Source: Nymphaea colorata
Taxonomy: Eukaryota > Streptophyta > Magnoliopsida > Nymphaeales > Nymphaeaceae
NCBI RefSeq assembly: GCF_008831285.2
Contig: NC_045151.1
Coordinates: 5,221,682-5,285,681, forward strand
Reading direction: 5' to 3'
DNA: 64,000 nt
Under the pieces are notes generated by a model. That model did no database searches. It worked only from the letters and a program-made list of their open reading frames with translations, and was not told where the DNA came from. Positions within the stretch are counted from its first letter, which is position 1. The number at the start of each line of letters is the position of its first letter. This document shows, piece by piece, positions 1 to 11,700 of this stretch. The position numbers and the translations under genes are program-made.

Positions 1-3000
1 CGTAAGGAGAAACTTTAACCAAATGGTCAACAACCTCTGCCGCTCGAGGATTGGTTGTCAATTCCTACGACTTAGCCCATTGGAAAGAGAGTTCCTCATG
101 AGAACTTTCCCATCAAACGGTTGGCAATTGAATTGCCCACGGCTTTAGGGAGGTTTTGCCATGGTGAGAACCGACGTTGGAAAATCCACATCTTTCACTA
201 ACTTTTTTTTTTCTTCTTCTTTTTCTCAAAGTTTTGCTAGTTGTTTCTACCTTAGTAGGCTCCACAGTTTATTGATACCTAACCTGCTAGGTCCTCGTTC
301 ATACGTAAGCTGGTAGGTCCTCACAGAAATAAGTTTTGAAAGTTCAGTTTCAAAATAATGCACGCGTATTATGATCTTTTACGCATATAAATGTATGTAT
401 ACATATATCACAATGGTGATGGGAATATGTCATCGTCGAGGGGGCATCGTTCACGTGAAGGGCGGTCAGCTCATGTTCGGAGGCCACGTATCGTTCTTCC
501 ATGCCAAGCTTTCCTTGCAAAGTGGAGGGGACAGAGTTGCAGCGGCAAACAAGCCCACGAGGACGGACAGTTGCCAACTCTTCGAGGACAACATCCTTTT
601 TTAAATGTAGATGTCTCTTGATGGTTGCTTTATGCGCAACGTGGCTTCTCCATTTCCTTTCAGACTGCAATAAAGCAAACACCGATCTTCTTCTTCTTCT
701 TCTTCCTCCTCTTCTGCATCCAACGCTTCCACGTACCCAATTGCCTCACAGGCGACCCCTTGGTCCTTCACTCTGTACTCTGTAGCCGTTCTGTTATTTC
801 CGTGGATTCTTTCCCAATATGATGGACAACACAATTATTGCAAGAAGTAAAGCGATAATAACATCTCATTCAAATTCGTACAGATAACTTTATGAATGGA
901 ATTAGTGGGGCTAGCTAGCTGCTCACTGGTCAAAAGCATCGACTTATTGAGTCACATGAATGTGTTGTGAATTGGTAGAAAATATCGAAATATCAATTAA
1001 AAAATAATAATTTAGTGAAAGTTCTCACAAACTGAAACGTGGCACTTTTTGCTTCTAGCCATCCATTTAATTTACTGGGCAACGACTCAATCATAGATGC
1101 GCACGTGATAAACTGTAAGGCCGGAAGTGAAGTATGAGACGGCTGGGTAACTCTTACCAAGCCTACAAGACTTCTGCAAGGAGTTCATTTCCAAAAAAGT
1201 GGAGGTTTCGGAGCTTTGCTAGCGTGGCTATTGTTAACCGAGTTACTGGCAGTTGGAAGTCAAAGCTAGTTATATGCATATTTCTCTGCATGCACAAAAA
1301 CAAAAATATATAAAGACCAAAAGTAATGATAAAGTGAAAAAAAAAAGGTTTTGAAAAAGACAAAAAAGGAGACTTTTTAAAAGTGAAAAAAGACTGAAAA
1401 GCACATTCATTATCAAAAAGTTTTTAAATACTCCAATGCTTTTCTTTTTTGGAGGGGTGTATAGTTATTGCGTGCATAGAGTTGTGCAAACAACTCGATC
1501 TCGCATAGGAAAGAGAGGTTTTAGGTGATTCAAGAAGACCAAAAGTCACAGGTGCACTAGATCTTCATTACTTGAGAAAAAAAAAACTATTACTGGAAAT
1601 GTTATTCCCCTTGAAATAGACAACTCTAGGACATTGCCGCAACTACTGCATATTACAATAGTACCGCTGAATACCATCTTTTTTTCTAGCCTATCATATT
1701 GGGATGACGCTCCACACTCCTCTAATATTTTATAAAGTCAAATGCTTTATTAAGCTATCATGCTAAAATTTAAGTGGAGCTAAAAGTCTCTAAACCGAGG
1801 AGCACGAACTTTTTAAGTATTTAACAAAAGAAATCCTTTTTATCTGTGTGTGTGTGTGTGTGTGTGTATCACATCATCACACTACGGTGAAATCCACTAA
1901 ATATTTAGTTAGTGTATTTAACCTCTTGTAACCTAAATATTGTGTTCAAATATTTTAAAATGTATATTAATTACCAATATCTATTCAACATTTTTAAAAG
2001 GCTTAAAATGTATATCTAAATAACTTTGTAAAACAATAAAAATGAAATATGTAAATATTGATTTTTTAAAATTATTATATATTAGACATGAGTTCCTTGA
2101 GTTGTCTTGGTGAGGCAAAATGCAAAGATAAAAGAGTTAGAGAAGTACACAAAGAAATTAGGGGGGGAGTGAAGTGGATCATATGTGAAGCAGCCAATGT
2201 GTGAAACCCTGTTAGGGAGTTCCATAGTCGCCATGATGTGTACTGCATCGCTCCTTCCCTAAATCAGTTTTCATTTGAACTGGAGGCCCATCAGTAGGCG
2301 TACATGGCTTTCAGTAATACACCATATAAGTCACAACATAGGAATGGCTGGAAACTGTTCTTAAACAACATAAATGGTTGTTCCTAAAATAATTAAGAAC
2401 TGCTGGACAACCATTCTTAAGGTGTTCCTAAATACCTTTAGGAACGGTCATGACTATTTATAATAATGATTCATTAAGAGCAGGTTTCAATATGTATTCC
2501 TAAAAGATCACATCTTAATTATGTTTGAACATGTAATAAGAACGGTCTCCCTGGCCATTCCTAATATCTCATGTACAACTTCTAGGAATGTTTACCTAGA
2601 CTATTTCTAAAAGTTGTGTGTGTGTGTGTGTGTAGGAAACAAGTTAAATTACTTCGTTATGAACTTCAAAAGTAAACCATAGATCTCAAGATATATGAAT
2701 TAAAAGATAGAGGAAATTCTTGACTTGTTTTGTCCTAAAACATGATTTACCAAACAATAAATTTTATAAAAGTGCACAAATAACCAAATCAATTAAACTC
2801 GTGATGAGCTGAAAATTTATTATCAAGAAAGATGTGGATGGAGAGAATAACATATTAAACTATGGTAACTTTTAAAAAATCCACATTAATAATGAGTGTC
2901 AAAGTACTGAATTTATGTTGTTTATAAATGTATGTAATCCTAAATAGTCTTTGAAACACTCACTTATTTCAAGGAAGACATAGTACCAGTGCCAAATGAC

Positions 3001-3130
3001 TCCTAAGAAATACCTATAATGAAAGTATGATAGAGGAATAACAAACCGAACTAAATAATGCAGCTTCTTGAAATCAGTTTTAATGAATATCATCATTTGC
3101 GACATGGAAACCCTAATTTTGGAAAGTGTA
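1..3130. other. Intergenic DNA, no gene recognised
   Basis: AT-rich DNA without a recognisable coding region. The open frames here are short, overlap on both strands and match no family I know. Visible elements are a (GT)n run at about 1847-1867, another at about 2617-2632, and a stretch at 2330-2610 in which motifs of the type AGGAACGGT and its complement recur in both orientations. A CT-rich tract lies at about 683-720. A promoter or untranslated exon of a gene cannot be excluded. Confidence 0.5.
2330..2610. repeat. Cluster of AGGAACGGT-like motifs in both orientations
   Basis: Short motifs recur in both directions: GGAATGGCTGG, GTTCTTAAA, ACCATTCTTAA, TAGGAACGGTCATGAC, AAGAACGGTCTCC and GGCCATTCCTAA. 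Such repeated motifs in opposing orientation are common in the subterminal regions of CACTA and other DNA transposons. No terminal repeat or target-site duplication was found, so this is a candidate transposon remnant only. Confidence 0.3.
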
Positions 3131-3139
3131 ACTAAGACA

Positions 3140-3810
3140 AACATGATTTTACTTGAGTGCATCGTATAACAAATCATGTAGTTTTGTTATTGTAATTTGT
3201 TGAGTGCTTGTCGCTAGTTAGTAAGTGCCTTTTTATCGTAAAATGAGTATATACCCGTGTCGTTGTTACATTAAATTTTTTGAAGTTCTTATCACATCCT
3301 CTTAGTAGGTGTTGTTTTATCTTGAAACTAGTCCATATAGTGTCGTTGTCGCATTTAATTTTTTCAAGTGTTTATCGCATCCTTATAAGCATGATTTTAC
3401 TTGAGTGTATCGTATAACGAATCCTACAGTTGCATTATCCCAATGTGTTTTGTCGGAGTGCTTATCATCTCTTATTAAGTGCCTTTTTATTGTAAAACAA
3501 GTCCATACCACTGTCATTGTCACATTAAATTTTTTCGAGTGATTATTGCATCCTCTTACTAAGCACCTTTTATGGTAAAACCAGTCCATATAGTGTCGTT
3601 ATTGCATTTAATTTTTTTCAAGTGCTTATCATGTCCTTATAAACACAATTTACTTGAGTGTATCGTATAATGAATTCTATAGTAAGGTTGTCATAATTTG
3701 TTTTGTCAAAGTGCTTATCGCCTCTTAGTAAGCACATTTTTTCAAGTGTTTATCGGATCATTATAAGCAAGATTTTATTTGAGTGTATTGTAAAACAAAT
3801 CATGCAGTTG
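3140..3810. repeat. Tandem repeat, period about 250 bp
   Basis: The phrase ACTTGAGTG(C/T)ATCGTATAA recurs at about 3151, 3399 and 3652, with a shortened copy at 3777, so the unit is about 250 bp and the last copy is truncated. Each unit also contains diverged half-units with TCCATA..GTGTCGTT and ..AAGTGCTTATC... A related fragment occurs near 5041-5090. The array lies directly downstream, in coding sense, of the minus-strand Ulp1-like fragment. Confidence 0.7.
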
Positions 3811-3900
3811 CATTATTGCACAAATTTCTCATACAACAATCTTGTTGTTTATTACTGCAATCTGTTTTTGTTTTCTTCTTCTTTGTCTGGCTTGCCCTTC

Positions 3901-4779
3901 TTAGTTTGGCCCGTGATGTAACATATTCTGCCCAGTCATCATGTAGTTGTTTCCTAAGATATGGTATAGTATCATGTGAAAAATAGGTTTGCAGTTATTG
4001 TAAATTGATTCTATGTATTTGATGATAAAAACACCGCAATTATAATAGTTGTTTTGATGGGGAGCTTCCCTCCTATGGATGAAATGCCACTGAATTATGT
4101 TGATTTTGCAGTTACTCTTCAAGAATTCTTTAACAAACTACAAATCATGCAGTACTTGTTCATACATTTGCATTGACTTGTAATATAAGCAAACTTTGTT
4201 GTATGTCGAGAATGCATAATACCCAATGATGGCACCCTTCCCACAAGGTTGGAAGTAGAACCACTTCAAATGAGTTCAGCAAAGGATCCGGAAGCATATT
4301 TTTTGCATGTATGAAACGACAACCGAAGGGCTTTCGGTGGACTACGCTCTGTACAACATGATAGAAGAACATAAAGAATGTCGTAGGTCAAGCAAGCTAT
4401 AAATCTATTTCAAAAAACTAAACTACCATGACAGCAGGACTTAGAATGCATCAACTTTCATTCATAAGTCTTCGTTTCACATTAACTCCATTGCATCTTG
4501 CAAAACTTTTGAGGAGAAGACAATCTATATAAATGATCCACCTACCATATGCTCTAATGGTAGTGTTAATGAGATAGTAGTTACGATATTGCTAATCCAT
4601 TTAATTGGGGTGAGCTCGTGAACAATCCTATGTAGATCATCACTAAACAAATTATGTTCTTCCTTCATTGCATCAACTTCTAAAACGGGATATTGCCCAC
4701 TGCCTCTCATGTATTTATGAATATAATCCAAATTATTCTCGTTATGCCACATGTAATGCACCCGCATAAGACAGTACAT
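3901..4779 (-). pseudogene. Ulp1-like (C48) cysteine protease fragment, transposon-borne, broken
   Basis: Three consecutive minus-strand segments (4779-4525, 4372-4160, 4122-3901) are separated by stops or frame changes. The middle one contains LLPTLWEGCHHWVLCILDI, which fits the His-containing strand of Ulp1/C48 SUMO-protease folds. The last contains APHQNNYYNCGVFIIKYIE, which fits the Gln..(Asp/Asn)-Cys-Gly active-site segment, with the catalytic Cys kept. Known C48 domains of this kind occur in host Ulp proteases and are also captured by plant Mutator-like (Kaonashi-type) and CACTA transposons. The flanking tandem arrays and the nearby FAR1-type transposase relic favour transposon origin. 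The 4779-4525 segment is unrecognised but shares NLDYIHKY with a segment near 9447-9540. Not expected to be functional. Confidence 0.6.
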
Positions 4780-4870
4780 ATCCTAGTGGTACGTTTCCAC
4801 GTTTTGTGCTATTATGAACATGTGATAGTGTAGAGGAATGTTGCTTGAACATTGTGTGTTGTGCGTTATC
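4705..4870. repeat. Segment duplicated at 9447-9600 (direct)
   Basis: The stretch beginning GTATTTATGAATATAATCCAA and ending near GAGGAATGTTGCTTGAACA reappears with moderate divergence at about 9455-9600 in the same orientation. On the minus strand both copies read ..MWH.E.NLDYIHKY.., so a coding piece of one transposon family occurs twice, once before the Ulp1 relic and once after the FAR1-type relic. Confidence 0.6.
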
Positions 4871-5219
4871 GACTTCATACATTTAATGCAACTGCAACAA
4901 TAGATGGCTTCATTAGATGCAGCCAAATTGGTATACAAAATAGTGGCTAATAATACATATCACGTGTTGTTCCCTCTCAACCAAATGTGTGTGAGTTAAG
5001 CAATTGATAAGCAGTAAAAATGTGTTTTCGTTTTTTTTTTAGTGTTTATCACATCATTCTAAACACAATTTTATTAGAGTATATTGTAAAATGAATCTTG
5101 TCACGGTATGATCGAGAATAATCTTATTTTTTTTATTGACTACAAACAATATTCTTTTGTTCATAAGAAAGATCGAAAAGAAGTAAATATTATGTCATTC
5201 TCTTGTAAATGCTTTTGGT

Positions 5220-5640
5220 GTCCATTTACTTATCGTCTTCCATTGTTATCTCACTCGTACAGCCCTTCCTGTCATTCTCAAATTAATTTGTCTCCATTTA
5301 CTTATCGTCTTTTGACAAACGCTTTGTGATCTCATTCTCTCGTATTTGTTCTGGCCCTTCCTGTCATTTTCGCATTCTATTATTATTGTACAATCATTGT
5401 TATATCATTATTTTGTTACATCAATTTTTCACATTTTTTGTGTCAATTTACTTATCGCCTTCCATTATTATTTCATTTGCACTGCCCTTCCTATTGTTAT
5501 CAAATTAATTTGTCTGTTATTGATAACTTATCATTTTCCATTGTTATCTCATTTGCATTATCATCTCATTCTCTCGTATCCATCCCGGTCATTCCTATCA
5601 TTGTTATATGTATGAGTAGTATTATCGATGTTCAAACGTG
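5220..5640. repeat. Tandem repeat, period about 220 bp, first array (two copies)
   Basis: TTTACTTATCG(C/T)CTTCCATT followed by TATCTCA..GCCCTTCCT recurs at 5226 and 5448, giving a period of about 222 bp. Inside each unit a second TTTACTTATCGTCTTTTG occurs, so the unit is itself a diverged dimer. The same unit forms the larger array at 8480-9410. Short plus-strand open frames here result from low stop density in pyrimidine-rich repeats and are not genes. Confidence 0.75.
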
Positions 5641-6750
5641 AACATAAGCGTGGTATGGATATACATATCAATTACTTTTGTCATTTTTGTAAGATCTAAT
5701 GTGAACATATGGTTGTCAATGATCGAGTATGGCATAATGACCGTTATCATTGATCGATTGTGCTCATATGCAAACTATATGTGTATATATATGTATGAGC
5801 AATATTATCGTTGCTCAAATGTGAACATAAGCTTAGTATGGATATACATGTCAATTAGGTGCTCATTTTTCTACGATCTAATGTGACATAAGCATCATTA
5901 TCATTGATTGATTGTGCACATATAAAAACCATATGTGTATATATATGTATGAATAGTACTATCGCTGCTCAAACGTGAACATAAGCTTGGTATAGACATA
6001 CACATCAATTAGGTTGTCATTTTTCTATGATCTAATGTGAACATACAGTTTTCAGTTATTGAATTGTGACATAAGCACTATGCTCATTGATCGATTGTGC
6101 ACATATGAAAACCATATGTGTATATATATGTATGAGTAGCATTATAACTGCTCAAATGTGAATATAAGCTTGGTATGGATATGCACATCAATTAGGTTGT
6201 CATTTAGATCTAATGTGAACGTACGTTTTTCAATGATCGAAGTGTGACCTAAGCATGGTTATCAGCACATATGAAAACCATATGTGTATATATATGTATG
6301 AATAGTATTATTTCTGCTCAAACGTAAACATAACCTTCGTCTAGATATACATGTCAATTAGGTTGGCATGTTTCTAAGATCTGATGTGAACATATGGTTT
6401 TCAATGATCAAAGTGTGACATAAGTAGCGTTATCATTGATCGATTGTGTACATATAGAAACCATATGTGTATGTATATGTATGAGTTGTATTATCACTGC
6501 TCAAATGCAAACATAAGTTTGGTAAGGATATATAAGTCAATTAGGTTGTCATTTATCTAAGATCTATTGTGAATATATGATGTTCAATGATCGAAGTGTG
6601 ACATAAACATTGTTTTGTTTGATTGATTGTGTAAATATGAAAACCATATGTGTATATATATGTATGAGCAGTGTTATTGTTGCTCAAATGTGAATATAAT
6701 CTTGGTATGGATATACATGTCAATATGGTTGTCATTTATTGATACATATG
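5600..6750. repeat. Tandem repeat, period about 183 bp, six to seven copies
   Basis: The phrase (A/G)AACATAAGC(T)TGGTATGGATATACA is found at about 5641, 5824, 5978, 6161, 6327, 6510 and 6693. Spacings are 183, 154, 183, 166, 183 and 183. Each unit also carries ATCTAATGTGAACATA, a GATCGATTGTGCACATAT segment and a purine/pyrimidine-alternating ATGTGTATATATATGTATGA stretch. Copies differ by substitutions and small deletions, so the array is old. No open frame is maintained. Confidence 0.8.
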
Positions 6751-6819
6751 ACTAACATTGTCTAAGATCTTATAAATCCCTACAATTTCAAATGAATATA
6801 ATTAAATATAAACATGGAA

Positions 6820-7035
6820 ATATATATAACAATAATATGGGTATATCAGAGATAAGATAATATTATTCTTATATGAATATATATGAAAATCATATGGTTG
6901 TTTCGAAGATGAGATAATACTGTTTTTACATGAATATATATAACAATTGTATGGATATATTAGAGATGAGATAATATTGTTTTTACATTAATACATATGA
7001 CAAACATATAGATATATCAGATATCATTTTTGCAC
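6820..7035. repeat. Tandem repeat, period 57 bp, about 3.5 copies
   Basis: GAGATGAGATAATA(T/C)TGTTTTTACAT recurs at about 6851, 6908 and 6965, spacing 57 bp, each followed by GAATATATAT(A/G)A(A/C)AA and a TATGG segment. It directly follows the 183-bp array. Confidence 0.7.
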
Positions 7036-7299
7036 ATATGTATATGACAATTATATGGTTATGCTCGAGCATAAACATAAGCAATAGTGTTATTGTTATA
7101 CGAGAACATGGTAGTTTACATAATTTTTGAAAATAAATTAACATTGTTTCCCCATAACATGTGGTGGCCCATATCCTAAGGAACATGCAATCTGACTAAC
7201 AATACAAGCTAGAACAACATTTTTGTCATTGTTTTCTATAACAAAAGAGGCGGGTTCAAATAGATTAAGGTGGATTGAGGCAAAAAGGAAGATTAACTT

Positions 7300-8385
7300 G
7301 TGCAAAGAAGAAAAAGAGACTCCATGGTGGGAGAGAAGCATACCATCAACGCCACAAATTTTCCTGGCTTTGCAACAACGAGGACGCGTTCAACCAGAAA
7401 AGCAGCCGATGAATCCAGCAAACCAGCCGATGAATATAGAAAACGTTCAGCCAAAAAGCCAGCCTATGAGTCTAGCAAACCAGCCAATGAGTCCAGCAAA
7501 CCAACCGGCGAGTCCAAGACACGTTCGAGAGAACTTAGGGACAATCAACTCTTTATTTACATTGAATACTTCCTCCCTCACAAGCGAGCAACCAATATTA
7601 AATTGAATTATTTTGTTGACCTTTTAGAGCATAGAAATTAGAATCTAGGCCTTAGAAGGTATCCTATAAGAGTATATTTCATGGTACATATCCTTCATCT
7701 TATTCCATTAAGTAACCTTCATGTTTTGATTAGTATTGATCATACTAACAGATATTTAATAGCATGCTGCTTAGTTTTGATTGACAGACAATACTGTGGC
7801 TATGATGATGGATGCCATAAAAAATGTTTCAGGAATTAAGAACCAGTACGTCACTGACATTGAAATAGTTGTTCCTCTTTCCATAGATTCCTAAATATCT
7901 TGCTCTTATTTTACACTAATCTGATTGCTCTCTAACGCCCATATGTTTCAAGTTTTATTTTCTTCTGTGTGGGTGGAAAAAACACATTGGGTGTTGTACA
8001 TCCTTTACAACGTGAAAAAACAAGTGCAGATATACAAACATGCATAGGCTATGATGACTACCAAATTGTGGAAGACCTCTACTGACAGTTTAACCTGAAC
8101 TATTGTGAAGATAACTTCTTTTTTTTTTCCTTAATAAATTTTGGTTTTTTTGTAGAAATATTGCCTCAAACATGTCTTCAACATCCAACGGTGGACAACT
8201 ATGAACCTTTACTAGTAAAATATCCAAAGCAAAGAAACAATTATGACAGCGGTATGTTCACGATGAAATTTATGCATGAGATAATGTTAGAAAAGAAACC
8301 TAGCTTCACCCAAATTGATGTTGGCAATAACATTAGAAGATCTATTGGAAACTTGCTTCAAATAAGTAGACATATTGAAATTTGA
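7300..8385 (+). pseudogene. Ulp1-like (C48) protease gene relic with a Lys/Ser-rich N-terminal repeat
   Basis: Three plus-strand pieces. 7300-7641 encodes a basic, low-complexity protein with repeated (K)PADESS/KPANESS units from a 21-27-bp DNA repeat at 7399-7515, ending in TNIKLNYFVDLLEHRN. 7943-8047 encodes SSVWVEKTHWVLYIL..VKKQVQIY, resembling the His strand of C48 proteases. 8161-8385 encodes KQRNNYDSGMFTMKFMHEI, resembling the Gln..Asp-Cys-Gly segment, but with Ser in place of the catalytic Cys. Between pieces lie stops or possible introns (an acceptor-like TTTTTTTGTAG occurs just before 8155). The order matches a C48 gene read left to right. It is opposite in strand to the fragment at 3901-4779. 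Probably transposon-borne and inactive because of the Cys to Ser change and interruptions. Confidence 0.55.
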
Positions 8386-8479
8386 ATAATGTCGTCTTTG
8401 TAACCATTTCAGTTGTCTTTTGCATCCATGTAACCATTTCTTTTAATTAATGCATTTGTAAATGCCTGTATCACATTTT

Positions 8480-9410
8480 TGGTCTTCATTTACTTGTCAC
8501 CTTCCATTGTTATCTCATTTGCATGGCCCTTCCTATCGTTATCGCATTAATTTTGTTTTTAATTACTTATCATCTTTTGGCAAATGTATTGTTATCTCAT
8601 TCTCTCATATTTGTTTCGGGTCTTCCTTTTGTTATTGTGTTCTATCGTTATTGTATATTTGTTATCTCATTGTTCCATAACGTTAATTTGTCGCATTTTT
8701 TATGTCCATTTACTTATCGCCTTCCATTGTTATCTCATTCACACGGCCCTTCCTATCATTATAGTATTAATTTGTCTCTATTTACTTATCGTCTTTTGGC
8801 AGACGCATTGTTACCTCATTCTCTCATATCCGTTCTGGGCCTTTCAATCATTATCGCGTTCTATCATTATTATACACTTGTTATCTTGTTGTTTTGTTAC
8901 ATAAATTTACGCATTTTTTGTGTCCATTTACTTATTGTTTTCCTTTGTTATCTTATTTGACAGCCCTTCCTATTGCTATCGCATGAATTTGTCTCTATTT
9001 CCTTATTGTCCTTTGGCAGAAGCATTGTTATCTCATTCTCTCATATCTGTTTCGGGCCTTCCTGTCATTATTGCGTTTTATCGTTATTGTGCATTCGTTA
9101 TCTCATAATTTCATTACATTAATTTATCACATTTTTTGTGTCCATTTACTTATTGTCTTCTGTTGTTATCTCATTCACATGGCCCTTCCTGTTGTTATCG
9201 CATTAATTCATCTTTGTTTACTTATCGTCTTTTGGTAGATGCATTGTTATCTCATTCTCTCATATCTATTTCAGGTCTTCTTGTCACATGTTTTGTCGTT
9301 ATTTTATACTCGTTATCTCATTGTTTACTTACGTTTTTTTATCACATTTTTTGTCTTCATTTACTTATGGCCCTTCCTATCGTTATCGCATTAATTTATC
9401 TCTTAATAAA
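8480..9410. repeat. Tandem repeat, period about 218 bp, second array (four to five copies)
   Basis: TTTACTT(A/G)T(C/T)G.CTTCC..TGTTATCTCA recurs at about 8490, 8710, 8928, 9146 and 9361, with spacings of 220, 218, 218 and 215. Each unit also has TTTACTTATCGTCTTTTGGCAGA(C/T)GCATTGTTA and TCATTCTCTCATAT..GTTTCGGG. This is the same unit as at 5220-5640, in the same orientation, now flanking the plus-strand Ulp1 relic on its 3' side. Related pieces occur at 12120-12420. The long plus-strand open frames inside are repeat artefacts. Confidence 0.8.
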
Positions 9411-9446
9411 TGCATGTTGTGATATGTATTTTCACAGTCCATACAG

Positions 9447-9600
9447 TGTCCAAGTATTTATGAATATAGTCCAAATTTTTCTCGCCATGCCACATTTAAT
9501 GCACCTGCAAGCAATAGTACATATTGCAGTGGTACTTTTCCATTTTTTGTGTTGTTGATGAACACAGTATAGTGGAGAGGAATGTTGCTCAGACGTTGTG
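9447..9600. repeat. Second copy of the segment at 4705-4870
   Basis: Direct, diverged copy: TATTTATGAATATAGTCCAAA..CTCGCCATGCCACAT..AATGCACC..GAGGAATGTTGCTCAGACGTTGTG. On the minus strand it reads ..MWHGEKNLDYIHKY... It lies between the 218-bp array and the FAR1-type transposase relic. Confidence 0.6.
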
Positions 9601-10086
9601 TATACAAAATAAATTTGTCGGGAGTTCATTAAAATTGTTGCAATCATATACATCTTGCATACATGTGAACAGCATGCAGATCTCAACTGCACCGTTTGTA
9701 TACGAAACATAATAAACTTTTTTAGGGTAATTTTCTTGCTTGATTTTCTATTCCTACCTCTTTTCTCCATGGTGTTTTTTGTCTTATGCAAGCAGTGATT
9801 GTATACTAGTGCCCTCATATTTTACCTGACATTATAGAACACCATATTAGGAAAACCATAGCTCTTCATCTCTGAGGGCTTTGGGGTAATGGGACCTGCT
9901 GCTTTAGGCTGGCTTTTCATTGTTGCCTTGTTGTTACAACATAGATTCAAAACATACTCTATAGCTATGTTCACTAACTGCATCATGTATTCATAAGTCT
10001 AGTCGTTTTCTATTGCCATGTCTACAGCAGACGTCAATGTCCTGCACAAATGCTGGTAGTGGGATAGGCTACGACACTTATAACCA

Positions 10087-11700
10087 TCACATGGATGAGT
10101 TTCGGGAGAAATCTTCATTAACTTCATCTTTAAATTTTTTGGTCCATCTACCTATGATGTATCTCTTTGGCAGTACCTGAATGTTCTCTTGATCATGAGT
10201 CTTTATAATATGGCAACACAAAATACCTTTAAATTCAAATTTCTTACAAGAATATTTGACATCACCTGTTATGTCGTAGTTTACGAACACATAATTGATC
10301 TTAGTTTAATCTCTCTTCTTGTTTTTTACATGATAGCAGCAACTTTATTGTTGTGTATGTAATTTTATGTCATAGTTTGTCACTCTAATGGCCTCTTCCT
10401 TAAACCATTCAAATGCAGTCGGTGTGTACATAGTTGTAGCTCACTCAAGGATATTCATACCTAAACTTTGAGGCCAACAAACGAATACTTTGACGTTGTC
10501 TTCAAGCTCGTAGTCCCTAAGGCCATCCAAAAATTTGTCGTAATGTTTCATGAAATGACATATTTGTAAGCAATAGTACAATCCTCTTTTTAGTTCAATG
10601 TGTATGCTCTCTACTCTCTGTGTGCTTATCATACCTGCACAAAAGTATTGTGTTCCATATGTCAATGCCTAGTATTCTTTGTCCTTACATGATTTTTTAA
10701 GCTACGCATTTTCATGTAGGTTATACGCTTTAATCATTTGTGTCCACATACATTTGAATGTTTCACATCTTTGCACATAAGGATACAATTTGCAAAACTC
10801 TATTTAAATTCTGTTTTTTAATTCATTACATGCCTTATGTTCTGCATTTTGGTATATATGTTACAAACACAAACGATGATGTGCTTTTGGTTATACGAGG
10901 GGCATTGAATCTGCTATTGCACTATCACTATATCACTATCCACCAATATAAAATTGGGGTGCTTCCCGTTCATGGCCTCAGTAAAGACCTTGAAGAACCA
11001 CTCAAATGTCTCAGTAGTCTGATCAATGTAGAATGTATCGCCAAAAATGCAACTTTTGTAGTGATGGTTAACTTCCACAAACTGAGCAAAGGGGAATCCA
11101 TGGGTATTAACCTTCACGGTTGTGTAAAAAATAACCACATCACTGAAGCATGCATAATCTAACCTAGACCTTGAATCTGCCTAGAAGACATTTGTTGCAT
11201 AATCATCATTGCCCATCTAAATGGCAATATAGAAACCTGTGTTTTTGCTTAATATTTTCTGAATAGATTTGACCAACACCATAATTTCTCCTCCGTTCAT
11301 CAATTTTGTCCTCTTTCTCCTCAAGTGGTTTCTATGATCCATGCATGTGAATGGAACATTCTCACAACCACATTCTACTTTAACAAATAGGTCATATGCC
11401 TTCCCTAGTGGTATACTTGCACCATCAGCCAGCTCGCTTATTTTAGCATGCGATGATGATAATTTGTGATGCGACCTGAACATGCAGCTCATGCGAGAAA
11501 ACAATGGATGGTTTGTCACTGCATGAATACAATATTTTCCATTCTAATGCCTTCCCAACTCCAAATTGACAGCACAACCACACATTATATCAATCTTGTG
11601 CTTGGTTAAATATGTTACTAATATTTTTCATCCTTGTTTTGGACAAACATATGACCTTCGCACAACCACACCCTATGTGTTTCTCTCCATCCTACTTACA
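10087..11700 (-). pseudogene. FAR1/MULE-type transposase relic
   Basis: Read on the minus strand, the pieces follow FAR1/FHY3-type (Mutator-like) transposase order. About 11590-11519: a FAR1-domain end with CGCAVNLEL, GKY and NHPL. 11519-11217: SSHAKISELADGASIPLGKAYDLF, then MDHRNHLRRKRTKLMNGGE, typical of the linker after the FAR1 domain. 11138-10914: FPFAQFVEVNHHYKSCIFGDTF, then TFEWFFKVFTEAMNGKHPNFILVDSD, a MULE catalytic-core pattern. 10665-10441: GMISTQRVESIH. 10290-10087: YSCKKFEFKGILCCHIIK, a SWIM zinc finger with its first Cys replaced by Tyr, then LPKRYIIGRWTK. Several frames and stops separate these blocks, so it is dead. Family known: domesticated FAR1/FRS transcription factors and their parent transposons. 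The broken frame and surrounding arrays favour a transposon. Confidence 0.8.

Noticed and set aside
8462-9558. Several hydrophobic plus-strand open frames that look like membrane proteins
   Set aside because: They follow the 218-bp pyrimidine-rich tandem unit in three frames. The apparent hydrophobicity reflects T-rich codons.
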